Positions 19,321-31,600 of a stretch of 64,000 bases of DNA are shown here, one piece after another. Numbering within the stretch: the first letter of the stretch is position 1; each line of letters opens with the position of its first letter. The translations under genes were made by a program, and so were the position numbers. The notes under the pieces are model-generated. The model did not search any database, was not told the origin of the DNA, and was given only the letters and a program-made list of their open reading frames with translations. The DNA comes from Tyto alba (lineage: Eukaryota; Chordata; Aves; Strigiformes; Tytonidae), in the NCBI RefSeq assembly GCF_018691265.1, contig NW_024881296.1:13795427-13859426 (forward strand), in the 5' to 3' direction.

Positions 19321-22300
19321 AAGTCAGACACCATGAAATAATTTGTCAGATCTGGCTGCCTGAGCTCGGTCGCGTTGCGAAGCACGGGGAGCATCGGCGC
19401 GTTAAGCACCGGCTAGCCGTTCTCTGTGGATTCAGCCTTGGCAGCAGACGCAGCCGGAGCAGCGTGGGCTCCTCCTCCAGCTCCTTTCTAAATAAGTAGC
19501 GCGTGGATGAGCGCTGGCATCCGCCTGCGCTGAGCCACCTACCCTGGGGAGGGAGAGGAGGAATGCGGACTTGGGAAGAAGTGCCGGGAATGTCGGAGCG
19601 CACAGGGCTGGAAGTAGCGGAGGCCTGCGGCTGCAGCGTAAAGCAGGACTGCTTGCTGCTGCAGTGGCTGCCCAGCAAAACGCCCGTGTTTCTGCAGCTG
19701 GTTGTGGGTTTAACCTGAAGCTTGTGTTATCCCAAATGCCAGCTCAGAGCATGTAGTGGGCAGCGTCTGTCTGTGTGTGTGTGTGTGTGCTCAGAAAGAG
19801 GTGGAGGAGGCTCATGCTGCTAAAAACCCAAACATCTGAAGTGAGGGAGGAGGTATCATCTTCTGTCTCCCGGATCTTCAAAGCTTCTGGTGTGGTCTCC
19901 AAAGTTTTTTCATAATGGTGGGTTGGATTTTTTGTTGTTTTGTTGTTATTTTTGTTTAGAAGAGAGAAGGAACTGGTTAGTAAAGTCCAGAGGAAAATGA
20001 GAGGGAAAACTAATCTTTCTGGTGCCTTTAAGTGAACTGCTGGGCAGTGACTCATCCCAGCCAGGATAGTAATTTCATGGAACAGAAAAAGGGCAAGAGG
20101 GGACACGTGTTGGATGAGATACTTGGAAGCATGGATATGGAAGTACATGGGGGTGATAACTCAGCTTAACTGTGGTTCCCCAGGGTAATGAGCAGAGGTG
20201 CAACTTCAAGCCTGCAGGTTTGTAGATAAGATGTGCAAATCTCATGTTCCTGGAGTTTGATATCTGGGGATATTTTCCCCCATTGTTTCTATCATCAAAG
20301 CTGACGCTAAATACTTGTTCCTGACAGCTGGAGCACTGCAATTCTCTTCTTTTGTTGTTAAACTTAGGCCCTGGTGTTTGAACTGTTACTACTGACATCT
20401 GAATGTCTGGTCAATTGACCATTTAAGCATTCCAGCAGGTTTTCTGAGGCTGATCTCCAAGTCATTAGAGACATGTACTGAACAAGCAAGAGGTGAATTT
20501 GGAGCGTTGCATCATGTTATTCAAGTACTGAGTTTGGCACTCCTCTTCCAAATGCTTTGTCTGATCAATCCCAAACTCTTGGGTATGTGAAATAGGGATC
20601 ATCTCTTTTTTTTTTAATCCGTGGCTTGCATTTTTGTCTGTCTGGGGCCATGGTTAATGTCATTGCTCAAACACCAAGTTGCTTTTGTGAATGGCCACAG
20701 TACCTTTGGTGTTCCTGCACTCCAGGCCCATCTGCTCCTCCATGAGCAGACGCTGCTGCCTCTTCCTCTGGTTGGAAGGGGCTTGAAAGCCCATCAGCTT
20801 GCAACTACTTGTCCACAGCAGGAGCTGAAAGCCTTTCCCAGTAACCGCTTCATTCTGCCTGTGCTTTGCATTCTGCAGAGGTTTGGAAAAGTGCTTCATA
20901 AAATGGAATCGCAATTTAATAACAAATTAAACATTTTTGTGACCCTTCCAATGCTAATTATGGTTTTCCTAGCCTGGCTAAAACCAAGAGCAGCCTCGCT
21001 TTGTGGTGTGGCTGCTGCCAAGGCATGAAGCCACACATGGAAATTAAATATATAATTTTCAAATGTCAGCATAGGTCAAGGTTTTGTTTAAGAGTGGGCC
21101 AAAGGCTCTGGCTGGTTTAATTACTGCTTTTTTTTAACCCTGTGATGAGGTGCAGCACTGTCGAGCAATTGTGGATCGCACTGCTTCCTCGGGCTTTGCT
21201 GGTAAGAGTACTCCTAGGTGGTGAGGAAGACTAACGGCTTGGCTGCGGAGGCTGCAGCGCGCTATGAACAGCCACGTGCTGGGCCTGGGGCAGCTCTGGG
21301 GCGCAGTCAGCTGCCCTGCACAAAGGCATTCCCTGCGGGCATTGAAAACAACATCCCCCCTCAGGGCACTGATGGGGAGCAGCTCCTGTGCCCTGCACCT
21401 TGCTCTGCACGGAAAGCCGGGTGCTGCAAGCGAACGGGGGACAGATTTGCAAAGGGTGGAAGAAGGGTGTGTTGGACCAGCGCTGCAGGGCTTGATGCTA
21501 GAGGCGGGTAGGTGGGGTAGGGATCAAGGTTGAAAAAAATAAGTGAAAAACCTCTGCAGCAGTTGTATGTCCCTCAAAATCAGGTCCTTGAGCAATCAGT
21601 TTCCCTGGCCATGGCAAAATGAGAGGTGGGGCTCTAAACCCTTTGCTTGGATTCCCTCATCAGGCTAGGGAGGCAGAGGTGCTTGCTGAAAGCAGATCTA
21701 GCCTGTTAATCCCTTTCCCTTGGCTGCAAGGGGAACCAACAATTGGAGTTGATAAATTCCATCTGTAATGATAAATCCACAGAGCAATGTGGGCACCGAG
21801 CTGTCCTTCTGGGCCAAATTTTGAAATGTACTTTGAAGGCTATTGTCTGATTCTGGATAGGTCTAGACTTCTCCCACTAACTTTGTGTAGGTCTATGTGT
21901 ATGTGTATCTGTGTATTTTACCCTTGATGAGCACTTGCTGCTATTAGGACTTTGGGATTGCTCTGTCCCATTTTTGCTGCCTCAGCTCCAGGTCTGCTGG
22001 GTGTTCTACAAGCCAGAGTGTTCGCTTGTGCAGGGAGCGACACAAGCTCAAATCCTTTGTCTTTGAACTGGATCCAAAGTTTCTGCTTTCTGAGAGGGTG
22101 CTTGGCCCACAGGTTAGGGGATGTGCGAGTAGGGGTGCCAGGGGGTGAGGGGAGCTTGCAGTGTGTACGCAGCTTCCACCTTTACGTAAGGTGCTTGGGG
22201 TACTTTGGCATGAATACCAGACCCTGGGCCTCCCAGGCAGCTGCCGTGCTGCTCGGGCTTCACGCCATCAACTCCTTGGCCAACTTGACACTAAACCATT

Positions 22301-25290
22301 AGGATGCTGAAGTATTCACCAGACCAAATTCTCTTGTGTTTGCTGTGGTTTCAATAATGGGTAGGTTTTTTGAGGAGGAGGTGGAGGTTCCTAGCTACTG
22401 TTGCTAAAGCAGTTTGCTCAGCTCATCTACAGGGCAAGGAAGAAGGTTGAATAAATTCAGGAGGGACATCTGAAGGCCAGTCCAAGGGGTAGCTGGGGTT
22501 TGTGGTGCCGCCTCGCATTGCTGTGTGGAAGGAATGCCTCTTTCTGATGGCTAGCCAGGGGACGGTGCGAGGTAGCTGAGCACTGGCTGTCACGGGAGAG
22601 AGTGGGGGCCCCGTGGGGGAGAATGAGAGCCCAGCAGCGAAAGGTTAACATGTTGACTGCAGCCAAAGCGTGCTGAGCGTGGCTAGGAGAGAGGACGGCC
22701 CGGTACTGAGCAGCACTCCATCCCTCCCAGTGACCTGGTGGAACAGGCAGGAGGTAGAGCAGGGGCGAGTGTGCTCTTGCTTCAGTGCACAAGGAGTCCA
22801 GCTGAGCTCTGGATGATGCACTCATGGGCCTCACTGAAAGGAACTTCTCCAGATTTATATAATTTTTACTCTCACTTGTGCCCTTGACCTTGCAGAGAGC
22901 AAAGCTGTATTAGCAAATAGACTACATGGGCACTATTAAAAACAACCACTTTTTTCCTGGTGCTTATGACCTTCTGCCTCAATTTTTTAGAACACTCAAA
23001 TACCACTTCCTTTTTCCCACTGTTGGTACGTGTGTTTCAGCTTTAGTGTCAAGATGATGAGGACTGGTTAATCAGGATAGGTTTTGGTCAACAAAGGAGA
23101 CGTTAAAGTCAACTCCATGAATATGTGTCACACCTGTTCTTCTAACATAGTTGTCATTTCAAAGCTTGAAAGATCTGAAAACAAACAAAAAAATATGTGG
23201 AGAAGCATCGGGCCTTGCATATGCCATTTTCCTTGCTCCTCAGGACCTCAATTACATGTCTGAAGATCTTTGCCTCTTTTTTAGCAGGGCCAAGTGAATC
23301 TTCGGGCAGAAGACAATTGACCTTAGATGCTGGAATAAAGCCATTTCACCCTTACAACTCTTACCCTTCTTTCCTTCACTGCATCACCTCTGACACTAGG
23401 ACTGAGCAATCATGTCTCTATAACCCAGGAAATTCCAAAACTGAAAGTTCTTAGAGCACAATGTACAGGATATACAGGGCAGCAAAGTTAACATTTCATT
23501 GTGCAGGTCAAACGGTGAGTGATATGCTACGCTGACAAGGAAAACAGAAATAGGGAATGCTGCATATGTACAATTTGGCAGAGTTAATGTTAATGTAGAA
23601 ACTTAAACTTTTGGTATTTGCTGATATTTGAGCCGTTTATTTCACAGCTTTAACAATAAGTATTGCTGCTTTTCCCCTGCCACACAGATTGTAAATAAAT
23701 GCCAAGGTTTGAAGAGCAGCTCCAGAAAAGAAAGCACAATTCATGACAAGTTACATTTCTATGTAACACTTAGGAAATGCCAAATCCTTAAAAATATTTG
23801 AGGAACTTAAAGATGCTGGTGGAATCAGCTAGCCCTCCCCTGCCACAACCTCTTTTAGAGCTTTAATCCAGGCTGCTTTTGAAGCTGTCTGCCCCTGTGT
23901 TTCTTTTAGCAGGCTAACGTCCCTCACTGACGCTTTCTCACCTGAGATCACTTTAATGACCAGTCAGCTTCGTAAGGTCCTGTGTCCAGATTCTTCTCCT
24001 ACCCCTCTGTTACTGCTGGAATCAGGTAAAGTTAAGGCAATTTTACCCTCGTGACATTATTTAGGAAAACAAGTATTATTGCAGCTCTGGTTGCGATGCT
24101 AATGTTCTGAGCACCAGAGCACTGCATGCAACACAGCAGCTGTTATATATTCAAGGGTGAAATTTCAGTAATGGTATGCTATATAATCTCTAGATAAATA
24201 TTTATGCTTGTGAAGGTTAAGTGACTTGGAATACTATGAAGGCCAGCCTTTTGGGCAGGCCACTGCAATTTAAGCCTTCTTGCAGTGACCTACCACTGAC
24301 CTCTCCCGATCTAGAAGCAGAGTGATTGCTGGAGGTAAAAATTCAGAGTGGATCCTGAGGCCTCTGCTGAGCAGTAACAGGGTGAGTAAAACATGTCAGG
24401 TGTTACTTGAATCCAACTACCTATCTCAGAACTGCTTCTCATTTCTTACATTGCTTAGATTGCCTTTAAACTTCTCCCAGTGTAACTTCATTCACAAACC
24501 CTGCGTGGTGTTGTCTCTTGAAGATTCCAAACATCGTATCGCAAGATGGGGTTTTGGTGTTTTATTCACGTGATGGATGGGAAGAGTGTAGTTATCCCTT
24601 TCTAACGTGCAGGCACATATTGAAGGGTGTGATGTGGTTAATTTGCTTTAGAAATGCAAGTGAAACAAAAAGCCAGACTACTACTGAAAGAGTTGGACAA
24701 GTTAGGTCCCATTAGGATCTGTAGTTCAGGGCCTTTTGGCACTCCTAGAGCAAAAGAAAAAACCCCAAAAGAGGCAAAGCTGTAGTCTTGGTGAACTCAG
24801 CAGGGTTGGGATTCACTCCAACCATGTCATCTGAGTGTTTTTTAAAAAATTTGTATAATCCCTTATTTGCTTCCTAAATTACATTCCAGAGGAACAACAG
24901 ATGTAGCCTTACTCCTTTTTCTCCATCTCACTGGTGCTGTTATTTCCTACCTAAAACCAGAGACCAGGACTCCATTCAACACAGCTGGTGGGTTCCTTTA
25001 CACGCCTACCTGTTGACAGTGCCTTAGGAATGACCCCAGCTGAGCTGGACAGAAGAGCAAGCCATGATGATGTGTCACATTTTAATCCAAGCTGGGAGGA
25101 AGTATTTCAGTTGTTGCTTTAAAGCACTGGAATGATATTTAGGCTCCTGTCTTCTACTGAGAAAACAGAATGCACCCTTGGCCTTTCAGAAGCGAGCCAT
25201 CCTCAATCAGGGCCCTGGTGACTTAGTTCTACTTGCCCCAAGGAAACACATCACCAAGACCATGTCTTGAAGTAGCTTTCCCAAAAAAGC
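19321..25290. other. Intergenic region up to the KIF25 3' end
   Basis: The left edge (about 19350-19620) is moderately GC-rich with several CpGs. The rest is unremarkable and becomes AT-richer toward 25 kb. Apart from the TG repeat I see no RNA gene, protein exon or intact transposon here. Confidence 0.5.
19772..19789. repeat. (TG)n microsatellite
   Basis: Nine uninterrupted TG units, flanked by imperfect TCTG units on the left. Confidence 0.9.
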
Positions 25291-25294
25291 CTGA

Positions 25295-25300
25295 TTTATT
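25295..25300 (-). terminator. KIF25: AATAAA poly(A) signal candidate, KIF25
   Basis: AATAAA on the minus strand about 220 bases past the KIF25 stop. A second copy is at 25410-25415. Either could end the KIF25 mRNA. Confidence 0.45.
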
Positions 25301-25518
25301 TCTGTGCCATGCCACCACAGTTGGTAGCTGTTGTCAATACTTGCTATTATCTTTGAAGCAAGAACATTATCAGCAGGTTTATGGCTTACTAATGCAGTGT
25401 TGAGGATTGTTTATTTTATCTGGCAGTTAGATATCTAAAAGAATGGCTTTAGGACAACGATATACATTTCAGTCTGAGGAACTCATTAATAATACTTTAA
25501 TCCACAGGAGTCTTAGGC

Positions 25519-25524
25519 TTTATT
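25519..25524 (-). terminator. KIF25: AATAAA hexamer overlapping the KIF25 stop codon
   Basis: On the minus strand the last codons read GCA AAA TAA AG, so the TAA stop lies inside an AATAAA hexamer. More conventional signals follow at 25410-25415 and 25295-25300 on the same strand, so the 3' UTR probably reaches one of those. Confidence 0.5.
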
Positions 25525-25677
25525 TTGCTTTACTCGGCACCGGGAAACTCTTTTTCTTGACTTGTCCTCTCTGAACTTGCCTAACACGAGTTCCAAATCC
25601 CAGAGACTGCATTGATTCTGTTAAGCACTTCTGGTCAGGAGAAATGCACAGCATCACCAACAGTTTAGCATCACCTC
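25520..25677 (-). CDS. KIF25: KIF25 terminal coding exon
   Basis: The acceptor is ctgcttttag. The exon encodes [17 protein letters not shown], the last motor strand (kinesin GGxAKTLM-type), then [20 protein letters not shown] and a basic end, before TAA at 25520-25522. The frame follows exactly from the split Gly codon of the preceding exon. Confidence 0.93.
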
Positions 25678-28600
25678 CTAAAAGCAGAAAAAAAGACAAA
25701 ACTTGCTTATTTACTGCATTATTTTCAGTAAGCTATGTACTGGTAATATACTGATCTACACAGCAATGAGCATAGGCTGCCATTGGTTTTATGAGGCAGA
25801 TGACTGTTGAAAACAGACAGCTCCTTCAAGGGAAGTCTATATCTAGCAATATGATATTTGCCCCAGTAGAATAAGTGTCCCACAGTTTTTAATGTAGTGG
25901 GTTTGTTTTTTTTTTTTTTTCCCCCTTGTAGCTTCATCAGTTAGTCAGCCTTTATGTTATGGGTCTGGGCACTTCATTAAGCTTTGTTAGATGTTTGTAA
26001 ATTTGAGGTGAGTAATGGCACAATGGCTTACTTGTGTGACAATTAAGCAAAACAGACTTAGAAGTTCACAGAGAATGATTAAACAAATAAGGAAATTGCC
26101 ACTTTCAACACTTCACCTAAACATTGTCACCCAAAGTCATACACCAGGCATGGTCAAAACCAGGCTCAGTGCCCATACAACACAGCTCCTTAACCCACTT
26201 CTTTCTTTGGCTTTCCTGTCCCACAGCAGGGACTCCAGCACTAGGTGAAGCTCAAAGTTCAAGCAAAAACTAATAGTCTCTCAGAAGCTCTGAAGAACCG
26301 TTACCTCAGTCACTGTCAATGCCTTGAACTGGAGACTAAAAGCATCAGGGCTGACGCTTTCTGGCTGATGAAAAATGGACTGATGTACTATATGGATGGA
26401 CACAAATCAGACATTACTGCAGGAATTACAGTTACTTTAAAACTGTTTCTGCATAGATGAGGAGGTGACCCAAACACAAAAGGAATTTGTAGCACAGTAC
26501 TATGAGTATGTTCTGTCTTCCTCCTTTGTCTTACTGCTACAGGGCACAATGTTAAAGAACGTGCAAACATGTGGCTACACCCTGTAGTGATAAAGATTGA
26601 AGCTTAACTTGTAAACCATACCTGACATGAAACACCAATGAAATGCAATTATTATCCTTTGCATAATCCCATTAGACGTGTTGTGATTTTTACAAGTGTA
26701 TTCTTAAACTGAACCATGAAAAGAGCAAGATTTAGCCAAATTCAGGAGGAGTTCAGAACTCTCACTGCGTACTCACACTGCTCCAAAGCCAAAGTCTTTG
26801 AATAGAGGCCCACATACAAGGGAAGAATACAGGATCATCCTCTAGTTTTATAGAACAAAGGAAGGGAAAAAATAATCTCTACTGTTAAACAAAAGTCAGA
26901 ATAACCTCTCACCTAGGGAGTCCTGAAGCAGATGTGTAAGTTTGCTGTTTCTATATGGTACGTGAGATCGCTGTTCTGCTATTGCTCCAAGAACATCTGC
27001 TAGGGCAGACAAGCTGCGGTTAATAAATGATGTCTCTCTCAGTGCTGCTCCCGTCACTCCAGACATACCTGGTATGGAGTAGAAAAAGGCAATGGTAAGA
27101 CTAAGCAAAGCTGCTTCCACTGTAATGTGTGAAAAATACTGTTGCTGTATCATCTACTTTTGACGCAACATTTTAAACACGGATTCTGAACCATGGTTTC
27201 TAGTCCACCCATGCCAAAAGCAAGATGCAGTGGTTTTTCACTCTGGACTGCCAATACTTGTGCAGTACTTCTGCTCTTTTGAAGGAAGGTTAAAGAAGGT
27301 TCAGTGCCTGCAGATGGTCTGAAGCACCTCATGTTAAAGTTGATCTCTTCAGCTGTACAATGCATCTTGGTTCCAAATGTATTAAGAACAGGGAACTGAG
27401 AAAGTAGGAACAACGTAAGATCAGACAAGATGGTGCTGCCTTTGAAAACACCAGTTCACAGTGTCCCCCAAGAGAAGCCTGTTGTGTTCCATCATTTTTT
27501 GTAACAGTTAACTGTCCTGTTTGTATCCCTTAGGAAAAAGAAGTGTGACACTGATGGCATAAGCTACAGAAACAAACCTGTACAGTAGCCATAAGTGCGA
27601 GGGGTTTATGTTCACCGAAGTCTGTGAGGTGCTGTTTCGTGGTATCATATGCTGTAAGGAAATGGATAAAGGGAAATTATGCCCTTCTACCATCCACCAA
27701 GCATGGTGGTATGTAGCTGCGCTGCCTTTGAGCAACACTGGAAAGGTTTGGTGTACACATCACGTTGCAGCAATTTAAGGAGGTGCTGCCTGCTCAACTC
27801 TGATCAGTCTGGATGAGTGTGCAGTTAAGAATAATTAAGTCCTCTTGTCCTTACCTCTGCTCGTTGGGGAAGATAAACTTGCTGTTAGCAATTAGCATTA
27901 CATTATTCAAATTCAGCCTTTCTTCAGGATAGTGGATGAGGTATGGATGTGTCTGCAGTCACATCTCACTACCCAGAGCACATGAGCCATGCTAGCAGGA
28001 GGATCAGATGAGGTTAACAGTTTCCTCAGCCGCCTACTGTCCCACCTCTAGAGAGGTACAGAGAGAGGCTAGGGATCTTGTTTTCCCTCTAGGCCAGCAT
28101 TTTCCAAATGGGGAGAACAACAGAGGTGTTCAAGTGGCAAATGTGGAAAGGCACAGTAATAGCAAAAACCCCAGAAGTCTGGACAGTGAAGGCTGGAGTG
28201 TTAGAGTCTCTTGGCAGAGAGGTACAGAACAAAACAGTTTGGAAGACCCTGCTGCAGGGTGGACAATAATCTGAGATAGGATGTATCTCAGACTCATTTT
28301 ATTGGTGTCATTGTGTATACAGCCATTCCCAGGCTTCTTTTATAGCAAGTGAAGGGGGAGACCTGAGACAACGTTTATCACCCTAATGCAGAAGACTGCA
28401 AATAGGTGAGGGGCTACACGTTTAAACTGCTGATTACATAAACTGAATCTACATTTGGTTAGATGAACTTCCACAAAGCATTGAGCCGAGTTTTCAAACC
28501 AAAACCTGGTTTGCTACAAAGGGACCGCTTTGCTTGTAAACACTGTAAGCGATCCAGGACAGCTGTAGAGCTAACCAGGCAGGGCGCTGTGTACTGCTGC

Positions 28601-31600
28601 TCACTCTGATTTGTCCACATTTTAAAACAGTTATGAGTTAACAGCCGCCCTCACTTTTATCAGAGTAGCTGATGGCAGAGGTTGGTCTGCTGCGTGTGCT
28701 GCGCCACACCTAACGCTGATGAAAGTGAGCCCAGCTCTTCTGGCGGCACTGGGGGATCTGGCCCACCGAGCCCCAAACCAAGTAAATGTTTGTCCTGGTT
28801 GAACTGAGAGAACAAATACACACACTGTTGCTCAATTACATGTTTACCAAACAGTTTCCAGCACTCAGAGCAAATGAAAAAAATAATGTATTATATTAGG
28901 TTTCTCTGTAGAACAAAAGTTTAACAGTGAGCAACAGCAAGAATTCTTGGCAGTAAAGTAAAAGACTCTTTCATAATACTGGTTCAGTTTTCAAAACATT
29001 ATTTCTGGAATGGTACATTTGGCTGGATGGCTTTTCTTGGTAAGAAAGCTTGTCCTTTAGGAAATAATCAAGTTTTTGAAATTATTGTGTGCATAGAGGA
29101 GGCAGGAGGAAGAAAATGCTTTGAAGGAACAATGAAAACAATATTATCTTTTCAACACTAACTTCCTCCAAGACTTTTTCCGCAATAAGGCAGAAAAACC
29201 CACACATGATGATATCAATTATTACAGATATTTCTAGTATTTGAATAATTTATGCACTTTAAACATTTCTGTACAAAGACATGCTAATTTTCAGAGTAGA
29301 AAAACAGGCCTAATAAAACCAGTCTGAACAAATAATACACCTATGATAGGGGTAACCGCCCTGGGCTTATTTCAAGCTTATGCAGTCAGATCTTCAGTTA
29401 AACCGTATCAGTGTAAAACTGGAACAATCAGCCTCCAAAACTTTGTTTATGCCAGGATCCATGGGTTTAAACCACCCTGTGTGAAAGCAGGGTAGCCGGT
29501 ATCTCTACATGAGGAGGTAAAGACAACTTTTGTAACCTCCATCTGGGAGGATGCATGCCTGTAAACAGACCCGTTTCCTCACCAACACACTCGCTACCAG
29601 CCAGGTCCACCAGTTGCAATCTAGTTTTGACTTGCTTAATTTTCTCAGTTTCTTCAAGTTGTGCTGGTGAAGAGGCTCTAGAAGAAGAGGTGGACCTATT
29701 GTCTCTCATTTTTTGTGGAAAGGTGCAGGAAACCTCTTTATTTAGTTTCTGACTGGTTTGTTCATCTTCCCACGAAGTACCTGCTTAATTGAAAAAACAA
29801 ACAAGGAGAGCTTCTCAATGACACTGGAAATTCAGATGGGGAAAAATGGGGCATCAATAGGGGAAGTACAATATCTGCTGTTTGAGGCTATTCTAACAGA
29901 AGCAATATACAAGTCAGAATCAATGGCATGGGCAGGCTGAATGACTTTTTCTCTCTTATTTAAAGTTTTGTTTGTCAAACCGATTGCACCAGTTGGTAAC
30001 AAGACTCGGTGTAGGTTGTGTTGTAGCTCATATCCCCCTTGTTCACACTGCTGTGTGGACAACAGGAAGCAGGAGTCCAGCAAGGACTTTAAATGAGGCA
30101 TTTTTTCATGTTTTAGATTGACTGCAACCAAAGTGAGCTTTTGGATGTTTGAGAGCACTAAGCTCTGAAGTCTGTTTCTATGTATTTGAAACATCGCCTG
30201 CTAGTGCCCTAGCAAAAAAAAAAAAAGTTCATCTTGCCTCTTCTATTTTGTCCTTCGCTGCTGTTCCCTCTAGACTTTCTTCAGCCCTCATATCCCACTG
30301 CTGCACCACCCCATGATGAGCTATTAGCCTCAATAGCATTATTCCCACTTGTTCAGGTTGGTTACCTACTACTCCTGGTAGTTCTGTAGCTGCACTAGAT
30401 TGCTTCATATCCTTCCTCTTCCTCAGCATCTGGCCTTCACTCTCTGCAGGGAAGGAAGAGGAAGACAGATTCTTTGGGAAAGCTGCTTTGACATTAGCTT
30501 AGCAGAAGTATATGCAAAAGGGCTTTCCCAAAGCAGTTTGGCTTCTTTCCTTCAGTGTTTTGGTTTTCGACAACAGACTCCTGGAGACTTTAAGAGTCTA
30601 GTTGCAATAGTACAAAGTTCTGAGCTGCAAAATGTGAGTAAGGAACAGGTTGAATTGGGTTGCAGAGCTCTGTACCTCTCCAGCTAGGCTGCTGCTAAAA
30701 CCCAAGCTAGCTTTTTGCTGTGTAGAAGGAGCAGCTGTGTTGGTTTACACAGAATAAATGGCTTCAGACCTGCCAGTGTAAAAATAAGTGTTCTCACTCC
30801 TCTTCAGTTTGAGATGAGGAAACTAAGTAACTGCTCTCCTCAAACAACAGATAACACTGAAACAAAATGCTAAAAGTCATTAATCAAACCTGAAAAAGTG
30901 CTGCCTTGTCAACCCTGGCTCTAGGTGCAGAACTCATCATAGACCATAACTTTTTATTTAGTGACTTAGATCTCCAGTGTTGAGATATTTGACAACTGCA
31001 CATAGCTTTTAACTCAGGAATTTCTCCTTTTAAACAAGACAGTGTGCTGTCACACTGGATAGCGAGGTCCCATTTGCAGTGCTGCTCTACCCCCCCCATA
31101 TTGCACATCTTCATGCACAATGAGCTGAAAGCCTGACTCTGCATTCAACATAAATTTGACAATTCTGTAGAGTTTTGCTGCCAGGCAATATGGCATAGTA
31201 GAGTGACTGCAACTGGAAGTGGCAAAGTAAAGTCTGTACTAGAGAAAATGGCTGGCGAGCTAATGGAGCAGAAACTGCTTTGAAAAGTAACATCTGTCTG
31301 ATTGACAAGAATCTGGAACTGGCTAGAGCTAACATCTGGAATGCTGGAGCTGCAACTTGTGAAGTAACTGTGTCTTTTGGCAAGGTCCACAGGTAAGCAA
31401 GGGCACTGTTTGTTCTGCTTCGCTAATATTGACAGTTTAATTTCTGATAGCAATCTAAGGGAAAAAATGTTAAATATTTTTCACTTTCTAAAACCAAGTT
31501 GTTGTTGCAGAGCATGAAGGAGATGGACCACAGCACTGGAAGCAGAGAGCCTAATTGCAACATGAGCAAAAGAAAACAAACTTAGCCCCTCCAAAACCAA

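Noticed and set aside
27150..27428. 92-codon minus-strand ORF in the KIF25 intron between 26913-27068 and 29583-29780, preceded by a good acceptor (ctactttctcag)
   Set aside because: The phase does not fit the preceding KIF25 exon (stop after three codons), there is no kinesin similarity, and the flanking exons already join perfectly to each other.
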